DNA of 64,000 nt from positions 3,907,306 through 3,971,305 of the forward strand of contig CP036352.1 in the NCBI GenBank assembly GCA_007753915.1, written 5' to 3'. Below are positions 35,143-44,967 of this stretch, in pieces. The DNA comes from Phycisphaerae bacterium RAS2 (GTDB lineage: Bacteria > Planctomycetota > Phycisphaerae > UBA1845 > UTPLA1). Position 1 is the stretch's first letter, and each line of letters opens with the position of its first letter. Position numbers and translations under genes: made by a program. The notes under the pieces are model-generated. The model was not told the DNA's origin and did no database searches. It saw only the letters and a list, made by a program, of their open reading frames with translations.

Positions 35143-36155
35143 GGTTGGTCCTCGTCGGTATCCGCCGCGCCGGCCCCCTCGCGCAGCACGGCGTCGATAT
35201 CTATATCTGTCTTGATGCGATCCAGCTCGGCGAAGGCCGCCGCGTCGTCCTCGTCCAGCTCGTCGAGCGCTTCGGCCTCGTCGTCGTTCGCCCTGGCACG
35301 CCGCACGGCGGGCGCGTCCGCGTCGCCGTCGGATTCGTCGATGGCGTCGGGCTCATCGTCGGGCGCGCGACCGGCCATCGCCGCTTCGCCGGCCCGGTTG
35401 TACTCCCATTCTCCGCCGACGGTGATCGGCTCGGCCGAAAGCAGCGTGATCGAGATCGGCCCGTGCAGCAGATCCTGTCGCACGGCGATCCGCTTCTGAC
35501 GGATCAGCTCCAGCAGCGCGAGGAACAGGCCGATCATCTCGACCTTGGTGCGGCCGATGAACACTTCCTCGAAGCCCAGGTCGCGCCCCTCGCGCACCAG
35601 CCGGTCCAGCAGGTCGGTCGCGTGCAGCGAGATCGGCGTGTCGTCGAAGAGCACGTCGTGCGTGGCGGCCTTCGCGCCGATGGAGGACATCAACTGGTTG
35701 AACGCGGCGACGAGATCCCAGATCTGCACGTCTTCGAGGTCCACCGCGTTGGACTTGGGAATCACGTCGCGCGCCGGGATGCGCGACCATTTCATCGCCT
35801 GCATCTGCGCCGCGGCGCCCAACTCGAACGAAGCGTCCTTGAACTTCTTATATTCCAGCAACTGACGCACCAGCTCCAGCCGCGGGTCCGACAGGTCTTC
35901 CTCGCCGCCCTCTTCGACCGGAGGCCGCGGCAGCAACATGCGGCTCTTGATCTCCATGAGCGTGGCGGCCATGACGAGAAAATCACCGGCGACGTTCGGA
36001 TCGACCGCTGCAAGCGTCTCGACGTAACGGCAATACTGCTCCGTCACCCGCGCGATGGGGATGTCGTAAATGTCCACCTCGTCGCGCCGGATCAGGTAAA
36101 GCAGCAGATCCAGCGGGCCGTTGTAGACGTCGGTTTGAACGGAGTAATCTGCCAT
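35139..36155 (-). CDS. scpA: Segregation and condensation protein A
   Basis: ScpA is the kleisin of the bacterial SMC-ScpAB complex. It is 338 aa with the N-terminal kleisin motif YNGPLDLLLYLIRRDEVDIY and the C-terminal winged helix segment (MIGLFLALLELIRQKRI). The last ~90 residues are acidic and longer than usual. scpB is not in the window. Confidence 0.95.
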   Translation of the reverse strand: MADYSVQTDVYNGPLDLLLYLIRRDEVDIYDIPIARVTEQYCRYVETLAAVDPNVAGDFLVMAATLMEIKSRMLLPRPPVEEGGEEDLSDPRLELVRQLLEYKKFKDASFELGAAAQMQAMKWSRIPARDVIPKSNAVDLEDVQIWDLVAAFNQLMSSIGAKAATHDVLFDDTPISLHATDLLDRLVREGRDLGFEEVFIGRTKVEMIGLFLALLELIRQKRIAVRQDLLHGPISITLLSAEPITVGGEWEYNRAGEAAMAGRAPDDEPDAIDESDGDADAPAVRRARANDDEAEALDELDEDDAAAFAELDRIKTDIDIDAVLREGAGAADTDEDQP

Positions 36156-36230
36156 CGCGGGCTATCTTAGCCGGTGCGGGAATTGGCGGCGAGCCGGAGT
36201 GGACCGCGCCCACGACACACGTTATTCGCA

Positions 36231-36278
36231 GGGTGCGCCCTCGACACGCGCCATCCGTAGCGTGCGTCCTCGACGCAC
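36231..36278. repeat. Degenerate and intact GTGCGTC hairpin repeats
   Basis: ggtgcgccctcgacacgcg (36232-36250) and the clean hairpin GTGCGTC-CTC-GACGCAC (36262-36278). They match the 30070-30088 copy. They lie in the 145-bp gap between scpA and lpdA. Confidence 0.7.
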
Positions 36279-36300
36279 CACTCCGAGACGCAAACACCTT

Positions 36301-37713
36301 TCAATGTCCGACGTGGCCCACGCTGCCGAACATCGCCTCGGCCGCCTCCATCAGCGTTTCGCTCGTGGCCGGATGCGGGTGGATCGTCGTGCCGATGTCT
36401 TCGGCGACAGCCGCCATTTCAATCGCCAACGCGCCCTCGGCGATCAGGTCGCCCGCGTGCGCACCGGCCAGGCCGACGCCGAGCAGGCGTTGCGTCGATT
36501 TGTCGAAGATAAGTTTGGTCAATCCATCCGTGCGGCCCATCGCGACGGCTCGGCCGCTGGCGCTCCACGGGTACTTGGTGACTTTCACATCCAGCCCCTT
36601 GGCCTTGGCCTCGGCCTCGGTGACGCCGCACCAGGCGACTTCGGGGTCGGTGTACACCACCGCCGGAATGCATGCGGGGTCGAACACCGTCGGTTTGCCG
36701 AGTATCGCGTCGACGGCGACCTTGCCCTCACGGCTGGCCTTGTGTGCCAGCATCGGCTCGCCGGCCACGTCGCCGATCGCAAAGATACGCTTGTCGGTTG
36801 TGCGCCGCTGCGGATCGACCGTGATAAAGCCGCGATCGTTCACCGCAACCTTGGTATTCTCCAGCCCAAGTCCGTCCGTGTTGGGTCGCCGGCCGACCGA
36901 AACAAGCACGCGATCGAACTCCAGCGTCTGTTCCTGCCCGCCCTGCGAGAATGTGATCGCCACGGCGTTGCCGCTCTTTTTCGCCGACTTCAGCGCCGCG
37001 CCGGTGAGAATCGCCTTGAATTGCTTCTTCAATTTGGTCAGCAGTGGTCGCGTCAGGTCGGCATCGGCGCCCATGAGCAGGCTGTCCAGCGCCTCCAACA
37101 CGGTGACTTCGCTGCCGAGCGTTGCGTAAACCTGGCCCAGCTCAAGGCCGATGTACCCGCCGCCGATGACCAGCAGCCGCTTGGGAATCTCCTGCATCTT
37201 CAGCGCGTCGGCCGCGTCCCAGCACAGCTCGCGCGGCATGATCTTCTCGGGCAGCAGCTTGGCGACCGATCCGGTTGCGATGATGCAATGCTTGAATTTC
37301 ACCCGCGCGACTTCGCCGCCCTCGACGCGCACGGTCTTCGAATCCTCAAACTCCGCGATGCCGGTGATGTAGTCCACCTTGCGCGATGAGAGCAGCGTCT
37401 TCACCCCGCCCGACAGCTTCTTGATGACGCCGTTCTTCCAGTCGCGCAGCTTGGCGACATCGGTCTGCGGCTTGCCAAACGTCACGCCCCAGGCAGCGGC
37501 TTCGTGCGCCTCGTCGATCACCTTCGCCACGTGCAGGAGCGTCTTGCTCGGGATGCAACCCTCGCGCAGGCAAACGCCGCCGGGCACCTCGGCCCTTTCA
37601 ATCAGCGCCGTCTTGATGCCGTGGTCGCCGGCATAAACCCCCGCGACGTAGCCGCCGGGCCCGCCGCCGATGATCAACAGATCCACTTCCTGGGTGAATT
37701 CACCGACTACCAT
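36301..37713 (-). CDS. lpdA: Dihydrolipoyl dehydrogenase
   Basis: E3 flavoprotein of 2-oxo acid dehydrogenase complexes. It is 470 aa from ATG 37713, which has GAGGTGGGA upstream. FAD motif LLIIGGGPGGYVA, redox-active disulfide GGVCLREGCIPSK, NAD-binding LLVIGGGYIGLELG and the C-terminal His-Glu active-site pair (TIHPHPATSE). The longer frame to 38001 adds nothing recognisable. E1/E2 genes are not adjacent. Confidence 0.95.
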   Translation of the reverse strand: MVVGEFTQEVDLLIIGGGPGGYVAGVYAGDHGIKTALIERAEVPGGVCLREGCIPSKTLLHVAKVIDEAHEAAAWGVTFGKPQTDVAKLRDWKNGVIKKLSGGVKTLLSSRKVDYITGIAEFEDSKTVRVEGGEVARVKFKHCIIATGSVAKLLPEKIMPRELCWDAADALKMQEIPKRLLVIGGGYIGLELGQVYATLGSEVTVLEALDSLLMGADADLTRPLLTKLKKQFKAILTGAALKSAKKSGNAVAITFSQGGQEQTLEFDRVLVSVGRRPNTDGLGLENTKVAVNDRGFITVDPQRRTTDKRIFAIGDVAGEPMLAHKASREGKVAVDAILGKPTVFDPACIPAVVYTDPEVAWCGVTEAEAKAKGLDVKVTKYPWSASGRAVAMGRTDGLTKLIFDKSTQRLLGVGLAGAHAGDLIAEGALAIEMAAVAEDIGTTIHPHPATSETLMEAAEAMFGSVGHVGH

Positions 37714-38024
37714 CTTCCCACCTCGCGAGGCTTTTCCTGGTTTTTCCCAGCCTGCCCGGCCCCCTAACCGGTAAGCGTTGCAGGAGTTTAAGGGTCCCAG
37801 CGGTTGCCGCCAACCACAGCGCCCGTGTTGATCCCGGCCGGAATGGAGTCTATCTTCTGAACGAGGAGACTCAACGAAATTCGGTGGCCAAAATGGGGCC
37901 ATGGCGACCGATTTGCCCTGTGCTGAACTCTTCGCTGACCCGTATTTCACGGCGTTCAGTTGGTCTTTGTAACCTACCGGAGCGATGAAGCTCGTCCGCA
38001 TGCAACCCGCGGGATGTGCGAATC
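37714..38024. other. Intergenic region upstream of lpdA and a LuxR-type gene
   Basis: A 311-bp gap between divergent genes. I see no coding region, repeat or RNA structure that I can support. The lpdA Shine-Dalgarno lies at its left edge. Confidence 0.3.
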
Positions 38025-38420
38025 ATGGCCGGTATACAACTTGGCAAGACCGCGGCACGCGCGCCGGATGAGGAGCTCGCCATGGAGACCGGACGCACGA
38101 TTCCGCTCGCCACGCGCGGTGCGATGCCGCGCGGGCGGCACGCCCTAAGCGAGGAGCAATGGGACTATGCCGGTCGCCGGCTGCGCCTTTCGCGCCGCGA
38201 AATGCAAATCTCCAAGTGTATTTTTGATGATCTGAAGGAGTCCGCGATCGGACGAGGGCTTGGCATCTCCCCTCATACGGTTCATACGCACCTGGAGCGC
38301 TTGTATCACAAGCTCGGAGTTCGAAGCCGCCTGGCCCTCGTCGTGCGCGTGGTGTCGGAGATCAATCACGCGCCGCGGACTGCTGTGCAAACGCACAGTC
38401 GCCGCCCCAAATCACTGTGA
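38025..38420 (+). CDS. LuxR-type helix-turn-helix protein
   Basis: A 131-residue protein whose C-terminal half is a GerE/LuxR DNA-binding domain (LSRREMQISKCIFD, ESAIGRGLGISPHTVHTHLE, LYHKLGVRSRLALV). The first ~45 residues have no recognisable domain. A GTG at 38016 would add three residues. No sensor partner is adjacent; regulation and targets unknown. Confidence 0.8.
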   Translation: MAGIQLGKTAARAPDEELAMETGRTIPLATRGAMPRGRHALSEEQWDYAGRRLRLSRREMQISKCIFDDLKESAIGRGLGISPHTVHTHLERLYHKLGVRSRLALVVRVVSEINHAPRTAVQTHSRRPKSL

Positions 38421-38614
38421 TGGCGCGGTGTGGGCTGCGCAGCCGACACCTCATCAGCCGAATTGAGCAGCCACTGCCCGATCGGGTATCGTCATCTTGA
38501 CGGATGGCGGGTCCCGAACTCAACCGAGGCAGAATTGGTTGTTCCGCTGTCTTCCGGCGACACCGTTGTCGCCTGCTCACGTCATTCGGGAGTCTCGAAA
38601 GGAGGAGTTCAGCC

Positions 38615-39415
38615 ATGACGCGCATCGCGCCACACGCACCACCATTGATGTCTCGTGCCGGTACGGCGCTGGCCGCTGTTTGTACCGCAGTGATCGGTGC
38701 GGCGACGGTCCAAGCCAATCCAGTCAATCTGCCGGTCAAATGGTCCCAGCCGATCTGCCCGACTGCGGTCGATCCCAACACCATCTTCGGACTTGATCGG
38801 GAGTCCCAGAAGGGTCCGCCGGGAGTTCCAAGCCAAATTTTGGCGGATGACTTTATTGGCGACGGTACGCCTCTTTTTGCCGTGCGCTGGTGGGGTTCCT
38901 ATCTGTTCAACCCCAGTGTCCAGCCGGACATGAAAGTGCCTTTCCAGATTGCCATTCACTTCTCGGATGCCAATGGGAATCCGGCCGTGCACCCCTTCAG
39001 TCTGCCGGCGACAACGATGCAGGTCTACCCGGATGTGCTCGCATTCCAGCACTTTGTCGGTTTCGACAAGGCCCAGGAAGCGGTGTATGTGTACGAAGCC
39101 ATGCTTCCCACGCCGTTCCCGCAAGAAGCCGGCATTGAGTACTTCATCAGCATCGAACGGCACTTTAACCCGAATGATCCAACGGGCCAGCGCTGGGGCT
39201 GGCATGACACGTGCGAACCGCGACTCGACTGGGCCGCCGTGACGTTTCAGAAGTTTGGACCGTGGGATACATACACGGTTCCGCAGCCGGATCCGAACAG
39301 CCTGATCCACACGAACCTCGCGTTTGAGTTGATGACCATCCCCGAGCCCGCGACCGCCGGCGCGATGCTGGTGTTCGCGTTGTTTGGCATCGGGCGCCGA
39401 ATCCGCCGCCGCTAG
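38615..39415 (+). CDS. Secreted PEP-CTERM protein
   Basis: A 266-residue exported protein. ATG 38615 has a strong AGGAGGA Shine-Dalgarno; a frame opening at 38504 lacks one. It has a signal peptide (AGTALAAVCTAVIGAATVQA), a mature beta-rich domain with conserved Trp/Cys, and a C-terminal PEP-CTERM signal: IPEPATAG, a hydrophobic helix (AMLVFALFGIG) and RRIRRR. The exosortase is not in the window. Role unknown. Confidence 0.85.
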   Translation: MTRIAPHAPPLMSRAGTALAAVCTAVIGAATVQANPVNLPVKWSQPICPTAVDPNTIFGLDRESQKGPPGVPSQILADDFIGDGTPLFAVRWWGSYLFNPSVQPDMKVPFQIAIHFSDANGNPAVHPFSLPATTMQVYPDVLAFQHFVGFDKAQEAVYVYEAMLPTPFPQEAGIEYFISIERHFNPNDPTGQRWGWHDTCEPRLDWAAVTFQKFGPWDTYTVPQPDPNSLIHTNLAFELMTIPEPATAGAMLVFALFGIGRRIRRR

Positions 39416-39457
39416 CGCGGTGCGACGCGTTCATTGGAACGAAGCAGCTATTCGCAG

Positions 39458-39493
39458 GACCGCCGGCACCCAGCGCGCTCGGCGGTCTTTTTT
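39458..39493 (+). terminator. Terminator after the PEP-CTERM gene
   Basis: A 7-bp stem (gaccgcc / ggcggtc) with a 16-nt loop and a T6 run at 39488-39493. It lies 42 nt after the stop and just before the convergent CDF stop. Confidence 0.8.
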
Positions 39494-40481
39494 AGTGAAT
39501 GAATTCCCGCGCCGTGGGCGAATCGTCGTCGGTGCGCACCTTCGGCTGGTCCTTCGTCCACTCGCGATGATTCGCGTCGGCCGTGTTTAGAGGCTCGATG
39601 TGAACCGTCGTTCGCGCCGTGGGCCAGTGCGCGGCGATGGCGCCTTCGATCTCGTGCCCCAGCGCGTGGGCCGTGGCGACGGTCGTCTCCGGCAGCACGA
39701 CCAGGTGCATCTCGATGTGCCGCTCGGCGCCGCTCTGCCGCGTGCGCAGGCCGTGTACTTCCACGAAGCGACTGGCGAACGGATCGATCAGCGCGGCGAT
39801 CTGATCGAGGTCCTCCTTCGGCAGCGCCGCGTCGGTGAACTGCCGGTACACCTCGCGAAAGATGTGCAACCCGATGAATACGAGGCAGACCGATACACCG
39901 AGGGACAGGAGATTGTCCACCAACGGGTAGTCGCCCACCGCGCCGACGAGCAGGCCGACCGCCAGCCCCGCTGTAATATAGATATGAGTCTGTAAATGCA
40001 TCGCCTCGGCATAGACCGCCGGCGAGCGCGTCGCCCGAGCCTCGCGCAGCAGGTACAGCGACACAAACAGGTACAGCACCGACGCGCCACCCATCGCCGC
40101 CACCACATACCACGGAATCGCATCCGGCGACTTGTCGTGAAGCATCCGATCCACCGACTCGTACGCGATGCCGATCGCCGCCGCGATCACGAACGACGCC
40201 TCGACCGACGCCCCCAGCGCCTCAAACTTGCCGTGCCCGAACGGGTGCGAACGGTCGGCCGGCCGCGCGGCGATGTACACCGCAATCAGCACGACGACCG
40301 AATCGAGACCGTCCAGCAGGGTATGAATGCCCTCGGCAACAAGACTGGCCAGCCCGAGCGTAATACCCAGCGCCAGTTCCACAATACAAACCAGCGCACT
40401 GGTGACGATGCACAGCTTGACCGCGCGGACTCGCCGCTGGGTCTCCAGTTGCTGCGGCGTTTGGGTCGGTGACTGGTTCAT
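39492..40481 (-). CDS. Cation diffusion facilitator transporter
   Basis: A 329-residue CDF protein with six TM segments and a cytoplasmic C-terminal domain. TM2 has the motif EGIHTLLDGLDS (HxxxD), as expected. TM5 reads AEAMHLQTHIYITAG, with HxxxH instead of the usual HxxxD, so the metal site may differ from Zn-type transporters. ATG 40481 was chosen; the frame to 40625 adds nothing CDF-like. Metal unknown. Confidence 0.9.
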   Translation of the reverse strand: MNQSPTQTPQQLETQRRVRAVKLCIVTSALVCIVELALGITLGLASLVAEGIHTLLDGLDSVVVLIAVYIAARPADRSHPFGHGKFEALGASVEASFVIAAAIGIAYESVDRMLHDKSPDAIPWYVVAAMGGASVLYLFVSLYLLREARATRSPAVYAEAMHLQTHIYITAGLAVGLLVGAVGDYPLVDNLLSLGVSVCLVFIGLHIFREVYRQFTDAALPKEDLDQIAALIDPFASRFVEVHGLRTRQSGAERHIEMHLVVLPETTVATAHALGHEIEGAIAAHWPTARTTVHIEPLNTADANHREWTKDQPKVRTDDDSPTAREFIH

Positions 40482-40596
40482 GGTGCGCGCGGCATGCCGT
40501 GCGGCGTCTATCCTACGGCCCGCCGCACACGGAGCAACCGGCGTGTATACTCCGTGAACGCAAAGGCCGCGCGGCGGCCGCCAGCGAGTGCCCTGC

Positions 40597-41580
40597 ATGA
40601 CGAATGCCGACGCGACGATCATCATTCCGAATTACAACGGAATGCGGTTTCTGCCCGATTTGATGGCGTCGCTCGGGCGACAAAGCCTCGGCGGGGCCCG
40701 CGTGATGGTGGTCGATGACGCCTCGACGGACGAAAGCTGCGCCTATCTGCGCAGCAGGCACCCAACGGTGACGGTGCTGCGAAACGAGCGCAACCTCGGC
40801 TTCGCCGGAACCTGCAACGCAGGGCTGCGCACCGCGACCACGACATTCGTCGTACTTCTCAACAACGACACCACCGTCGACGAGGATTGGCTGGCGGCAG
40901 GCCTCGCGGCGTTCGACGCGCCGGACATCGCCGCCGTGGCTTCGCTCGTGGTGCTGGCCGATCCGCCGCATCGAATCGACTCCGCGGGCGACGTGTACTC
41001 CGTCGTCGGCGGCGCAGCAAAGCGCTGCCACGGTCAACCGCGCGAGGCGGCCGGCGATCTGCCGCGCGAGGTGTTTTCCGCCTGCGGCGCGTCGGCGTTC
41101 TATCGGCGCGAGGCGATCGCGCGACTCGGCTGCCTTGACGAGCGAATGGTGAGCTACTACGAAGACGTGGACATGGGCCTTCGACTGGCCTGGGCGGGCT
41201 ATCGCTGTGTGTTCGAGGCGCAGTCCGTGTGCTATCACCGGTTGAGCGCATCGTACGACCCGCGCGGCTGGAATTATCACTTCAATTCCGCGCGCAACGC
41301 CGAGATCATCTGGCAGGCGCTGGTGCCGCCGCCAACAAGAGACGAATTCACCGCCTCGCGGCGCGTGTTTCTGTCGATCCAGGCAGCGCACAAGTGGCGA
41401 TTGGGCTGCCTGAAAGCGCACCGCGCCGGCCGACGCGCCGCCGCCCAGGCCGTAGATTGGATCGCACACAAGCGCCTTGAAGTAGCGAAGTCGGCCGCCG
41501 ATTCCGGAGTCACGGCGGAGCAAATCGCGGCGCGACTGGAACGCGATTGGTGGCGATTGCACGTTTGGGGGCGGCGCTAG
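40597..41580 (+). CDS. Family 2 glycosyltransferase
   Basis: A 327-residue GT-A fold glycosyltransferase. The donor-binding strand and DxD-like acid are seen in IIIPNYNGM, VMVVDDASTD and LLNNDTTVDEDW. A later EDVDMGLRLAWAGY motif is typical of rhamnosyltransferase-like GT2 enzymes. A GTG at 40588 is an alternative start. It precedes a second GT2 gene by 13 nt. Confidence 0.88.
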   Translation: MTNADATIIIPNYNGMRFLPDLMASLGRQSLGGARVMVVDDASTDESCAYLRSRHPTVTVLRNERNLGFAGTCNAGLRTATTTFVVLLNNDTTVDEDWLAAGLAAFDAPDIAAVASLVVLADPPHRIDSAGDVYSVVGGAAKRCHGQPREAAGDLPREVFSACGASAFYRREAIARLGCLDERMVSYYEDVDMGLRLAWAGYRCVFEAQSVCYHRLSASYDPRGWNYHFNSARNAEIIWQALVPPPTRDEFTASRRVFLSIQAAHKWRLGCLKAHRAGRRAAAQAVDWIAHKRLEVAKSAADSGVTAEQIAARLERDWWRLHVWGRR

Positions 41581-41593
41581 GCGTCGAAGCGAC

Positions 41594-42403
41594 ATGATCA
41601 GCGTGCTGTGCGTCAATTATCGAAGCGTCGACGATGTCGCGGACCTGGCGGCGAGCCTCCGCGCGTCGGTCAACATCTCGACGCCCATTGAGTTGATCGT
41701 CACAAACAACTCGCCCGAACAGCCACTGAAGCTCGAATCCGATTCCCGTTTAACGGTGCGCGTCTTTGAGGCACCGAACATCGGTTTTGCCGCCGGCGTC
41801 AATCATGCCCTGCGTCACAGCAACGGCGACCGGATCATGATCGCCAATCCCGACGTGACCGTGCAACCCGATACGCTCGCCGCCGCATGCGATTATCTCG
41901 ATGCTCATCCCGAGGTCGGCATCGTCCTGCCGCGTCTGATCAACCCCGACGGCACGGATCAGGCGTCGATCCGCCGGTTCTACACATGGCCCGTGGTGCT
42001 CTTCGCGCGCACGCCGCTCCGCGCACTGGGTTATCGCCCGAAGTTCTTTTGCGAGTACCTCTACGACTCGCTGCCTCGCGATCAGCCCATCGATGTCGAC
42101 TGGGGCATCGGCGCGGCCATGTTCCTGCGCCGGGCGGACTGCGAGGGCGGCATCTTTGACGAGCGGTTCTTCCTGTACTTCGAGGATGTCGATCTTTGTC
42201 TGCGTACGTGGCAGCGGGGCCGGCGGGTCGTCTATTGCCCGCATCTGGCCTGCCTGCACGCCCATCGCCGCGCGAGCAGCAACCCCTTCAGCGGCGCGGG
42301 TTGGATGCACCTCCGCAGCATGGTGCGATTCATCCGCAAACATCGCGGCCTGCCGCAACGGCCCGTGAACCGCGCAACGCCCTCCGCCGCTCAAGATGAA
42401 TGA
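41594..42403 (+). CDS. Family 2 glycosyltransferase (rhamnosyltransferase-like)
   Basis: A 269-residue GT2 enzyme: VLCVNYRSVDD, NNSPEQ, APNIGFAAGVNHAL, ANPDVTV, and FLYFEDVDLCLRTWQRG. The pattern is close to dTDP-rhamnosyl transferases (WbbL-like), but the substrate cannot be read from sequence. Probably co-transcribed with the 40597 gene. Confidence 0.88.
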   Translation: MISVLCVNYRSVDDVADLAASLRASVNISTPIELIVTNNSPEQPLKLESDSRLTVRVFEAPNIGFAAGVNHALRHSNGDRIMIANPDVTVQPDTLAAACDYLDAHPEVGIVLPRLINPDGTDQASIRRFYTWPVVLFARTPLRALGYRPKFFCEYLYDSLPRDQPIDVDWGIGAAMFLRRADCEGGIFDERFFLYFEDVDLCLRTWQRGRRVVYCPHLACLHAHRRASSNPFSGAGWMHLRSMVRFIRKHRGLPQRPVNRATPSAAQDE

Positions 42404-42424
42404 ACTCGCCCCAGACGAGGCATG

Positions 42425-44191
42425 TCACGCCAAGTCCAACGATTGAAACCGGTGCAGCCAGGTGTGCGACGCGCGAACATACGCCCCGGCCGCCGCGCCC
42501 CGCGCCGCAAACGCCTGCGGCTCGCGCTGATAACGCTCCAGCAAGTCCGACAATTCAGCCCGCGAGCCGAACCGGTTTAGGTGCGCCGTCGCCCCCGCCA
42601 CATCGCTCAACGCTCCGTCGATAGTGCCATCATTCTGTCGCACCGCGACGCAGGCATTCATTGCCATGGCATCCAGGGTCGCGTGAACGCGGGACTCCGC
42701 CGCATCCAGGACGACCAACAAGCCCGCGCCCGGCAGCTCGCCGCCGTGCGGGATACACGCCGCCTGCGAGTCGCAAGCGAGCGCGACGGCCCGATACGCC
42801 TCATTCACCAGCGCGGGAATCAGCAGCCGCGCCACGCGCTCCAGCAACCCACCACGCACGGTTGGATTACGAACCTGAAAGCCCAGGTCGCGCTCCGCCG
42901 CCGCCAGAAGCGACTCCGCATCCGCGGGCTTCAACGTGTCCACGCGCGCCGCGCCCAGCACCGCTGCACGCTCGTACAACTTCACATGCGTCGCAAGATT
43001 CAGCCCCGCCGCCGCAGCCGCCGTGCTTAGCGGAGCCGCCAGCAGCGCGACACCGCGCGACGCCGGCGCCCCCCCGTTGGACACGGAACCCGCCTGATTT
43101 GCGCCGCGCTGGGCGGCTGACACGCTCGCCGCCGGCGGACACAGACCAATGCGCTCCCCCGGAAAACCCGCCGCCACGGCCGCGGCCTGTTGCCTGGCAC
43201 TTCGCGCGATCAGCCGAGCACCCGCCGGGATCTGCCACAGCCATTCCGCCGCCAGCGGTTGTCCGTGGGTCGGCATCAACGCAAGCGGAGCCGACGGCAG
43301 GCGATAGGTCAGCGCCCCCAGCGCGCAATCCAGCAGCACGATTCTTGACGGCCGCCACGAAGCCAGATGCTCCTCCAACGCCAATGGATGCACGGCATCA
43401 GGCCGATCATAGACGAAAGTGGATATCTGTGCGCCCGTCGCCGAAGCCCCCTCACCCAGGCGCGACGCCGTCTCCCAAGCCGCCGACGACGGCGCGGCCG
43501 ACACGATCGCGAGCCGACACACCCGCGTCGCCGACGACTCCGCCTGATCCGGCGCGGAATGCTCCAGCACCGTAGGCAATTCCGCGCGGCGCGCCGCGCG
43601 CTTCGCCGCCACATCCTGCGAAATCGCCATCAATCGCGTTGATATCGCATGGACATCCGAATGCGTGAAGTGCGGCCACGACAGAACCCGATCCGGCACG
43701 AGATACCCGATCTGCTCATGCAGAAATCGGTGCAGCCCGTTCCACGCATCCGGGCCCGCGAAGATGAGAAGCCGGCCGCGCTCGAGTTGCACCGCGAAGT
43801 CGTGCACGCAGACCGCCAGAGCCGCCGTCGCCGCGTCCTCCTCGATGACAAACACCGCCTGGTGCGGCGCGAGCCGCGCCAGCAGAATCGCCGCCTCGGC
43901 CCCCTGCCCCATCCCGACAAGCAGCACATTGCCGCTGCCCGGCGCGAAAGCTTCCACCAGCGCTTCGGCCCGCACCTGTGGCATCGTCGAACGCCCGAGC
44001 CACGCCGGCGAACCATCCGCCTGCTGCCAGCAAAGTGTCATCGATCCATCGCGCCCGGTCGCAAACCGCACACCGGCCGGCAACGCAGCGCGACGAAGCA
44101 GCGCGGCGCTGTCCGGCAGCCGCCGCGCCAACGCCGTCAATTGATGTTCGAGCCGATCTCTTGAGAGGCCTTCGGCCAGTGCGGCGCCCAT
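42425..44191 (-). CDS. Large hypothetical protein, glycosyltransferase- or MAF-like
   Basis: A 588-residue protein. Residues about 60-180 resemble a Rossmann-type domain (GNVLLVGMGQGAEAAILLA, then VFVIEEDAATAALAV) as in motility accessory factor/DUF115-type proteins. The second half (about 220-580) resembles a GT-B glycosyltransferase with a final region like glycosyl transferase group 1 (VNEAYRAVALACDSQAACIP). The genes to its right in the array are GT2 enzymes, which supports a glycan role. The assignment is tentative. Confidence 0.5.
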   Translation of the reverse strand: MGAALAEGLSRDRLEHQLTALARRLPDSAALLRRAALPAGVRFATGRDGSMTLCWQQADGSPAWLGRSTMPQVRAEALVEAFAPGSGNVLLVGMGQGAEAAILLARLAPHQAVFVIEEDAATAALAVCVHDFAVQLERGRLLIFAGPDAWNGLHRFLHEQIGYLVPDRVLSWPHFTHSDVHAISTRLMAISQDVAAKRAARRAELPTVLEHSAPDQAESSATRVCRLAIVSAAPSSAAWETASRLGEGASATGAQISTFVYDRPDAVHPLALEEHLASWRPSRIVLLDCALGALTYRLPSAPLALMPTHGQPLAAEWLWQIPAGARLIARSARQQAAAVAAGFPGERIGLCPPAASVSAAQRGANQAGSVSNGGAPASRGVALLAAPLSTAAAAAGLNLATHVKLYERAAVLGAARVDTLKPADAESLLAAAERDLGFQVRNPTVRGGLLERVARLLIPALVNEAYRAVALACDSQAACIPHGGELPGAGLLVVLDAAESRVHATLDAMAMNACVAVRQNDGTIDGALSDVAGATAHLNRFGSRAELSDLLERYQREPQAFAARGAAAGAYVRASHTWLHRFQSLDLA

Positions 44192-44221
44192 CCATGGACT
44201 CCGATACGATGAAGTGATTAG

Positions 44222-44404
44222 CTACTGCAACGCGCCGGTCCAGCGGTCAATCGCAATCCAGGCAAGAAACCCCATCCACGCTGCGTACAACGCAACCGAA
44301 AGAACGAGTTGCCCGGCCGAGACCTTCGGGGCGAACTGCTTCTCCCATGCGTGCGTGCCCGCCACCGCCTCGGGGCTCATGGCCGTCGCGTCGTTCGAGC
44401 TCAT
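44222..44404 (-). CDS. Small single-pass membrane protein
   Basis: A 60-residue protein with one TM helix (LVLSVALYAAWMGFLAWIA). It is coupled by an ATGA overlap to the Minf_1886-type gene upstream, which argues that it is a real gene. Function unknown. Confidence 0.6.
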   Translation of the reverse strand: MSSNDATAMSPEAVAGTHAWEKQFAPKVSAGQLVLSVALYAAWMGFLAWIAIDRWTGALQ

Positions 44405-44967
44405 GCCCCCTCCGCCTCCAGCGCCGCCTCGGTCGAGCCGCAGACGGGAATGCGGTAGTTGCGATCAAAAGCCGTGCGAAAATCATAGACGTTGTCAAAA
44501 TCTTCGATCACGTCGTCCGGCTGCTTCTGAAGCAGGCCGTTCTCCACCAATGCGAAGACCATTTCGCCGAAATCGCGCGTGCTGCGAATGCCCCAGTGAC
44601 GAAGCACCGTGCCGGCCATCATCCCCCATCGCTCAATCGCCAGGTCGCGCAGGCCGCGGCACAAATCCGCGCCGCTGACGTGGAGATTCATCCCGTCGGC
44701 CAGTTCCTCGATGCCCCCCATGTCTTCGATGAGCTTCACGATGCGAGAAGGAAGCCGCCCCTTGATGAGCAGCTCCATCAGCGAGTCCAGGTCCACCTCG
44801 TGATGGTGCATCCAGTCGAGGACAGCCCGAACCTGTTTCACGTTCGGGCCATGAACCTCCCGAACCGTGTAGTCCAAACCCTGGCGCAGAAAATCATACG
44901 CATCAGGCGAGTACCGCCCCAGCTCCCGCGCCACGTCGACAATGTCTTTGACTTCGGTCTCGCTCAT
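44401..44967 (-). CDS. Minf_1886 family protein
   Basis: A 188-residue cytoplasmic protein that I recognise as the Minf_1886 family, known from Planctomycetes and Verrucomicrobia and without assigned function. Typical features are YDFLRQGLDYTVREVHGP and LRHWGIRSTRDFGEMVFALV. I chose ATG 44967; the frame to 44991 adds eight residues. Coupled to the small membrane protein downstream. Confidence 0.8.
   Translation of the reverse strand: MSETEVKDIVDVARELGRYSPDAYDFLRQGLDYTVREVHGPNVKQVRAVLDWMHHHEVDLDSLMELLIKGRLPSRIVKLIEDMGGIEELADGMNLHVSGADLCRGLRDLAIERWGMMAGTVLRHWGIRSTRDFGEMVFALVENGLLQKQPDDVIEDFDNVYDFRTAFDRNYRIPVCGSTEAALEAEGA

Noticed and set aside
37714-38001. N-terminal extension of lpdA
   Set aside because: The extension shows no family similarity and the ATG at 37713 has a good Shine-Dalgarno.
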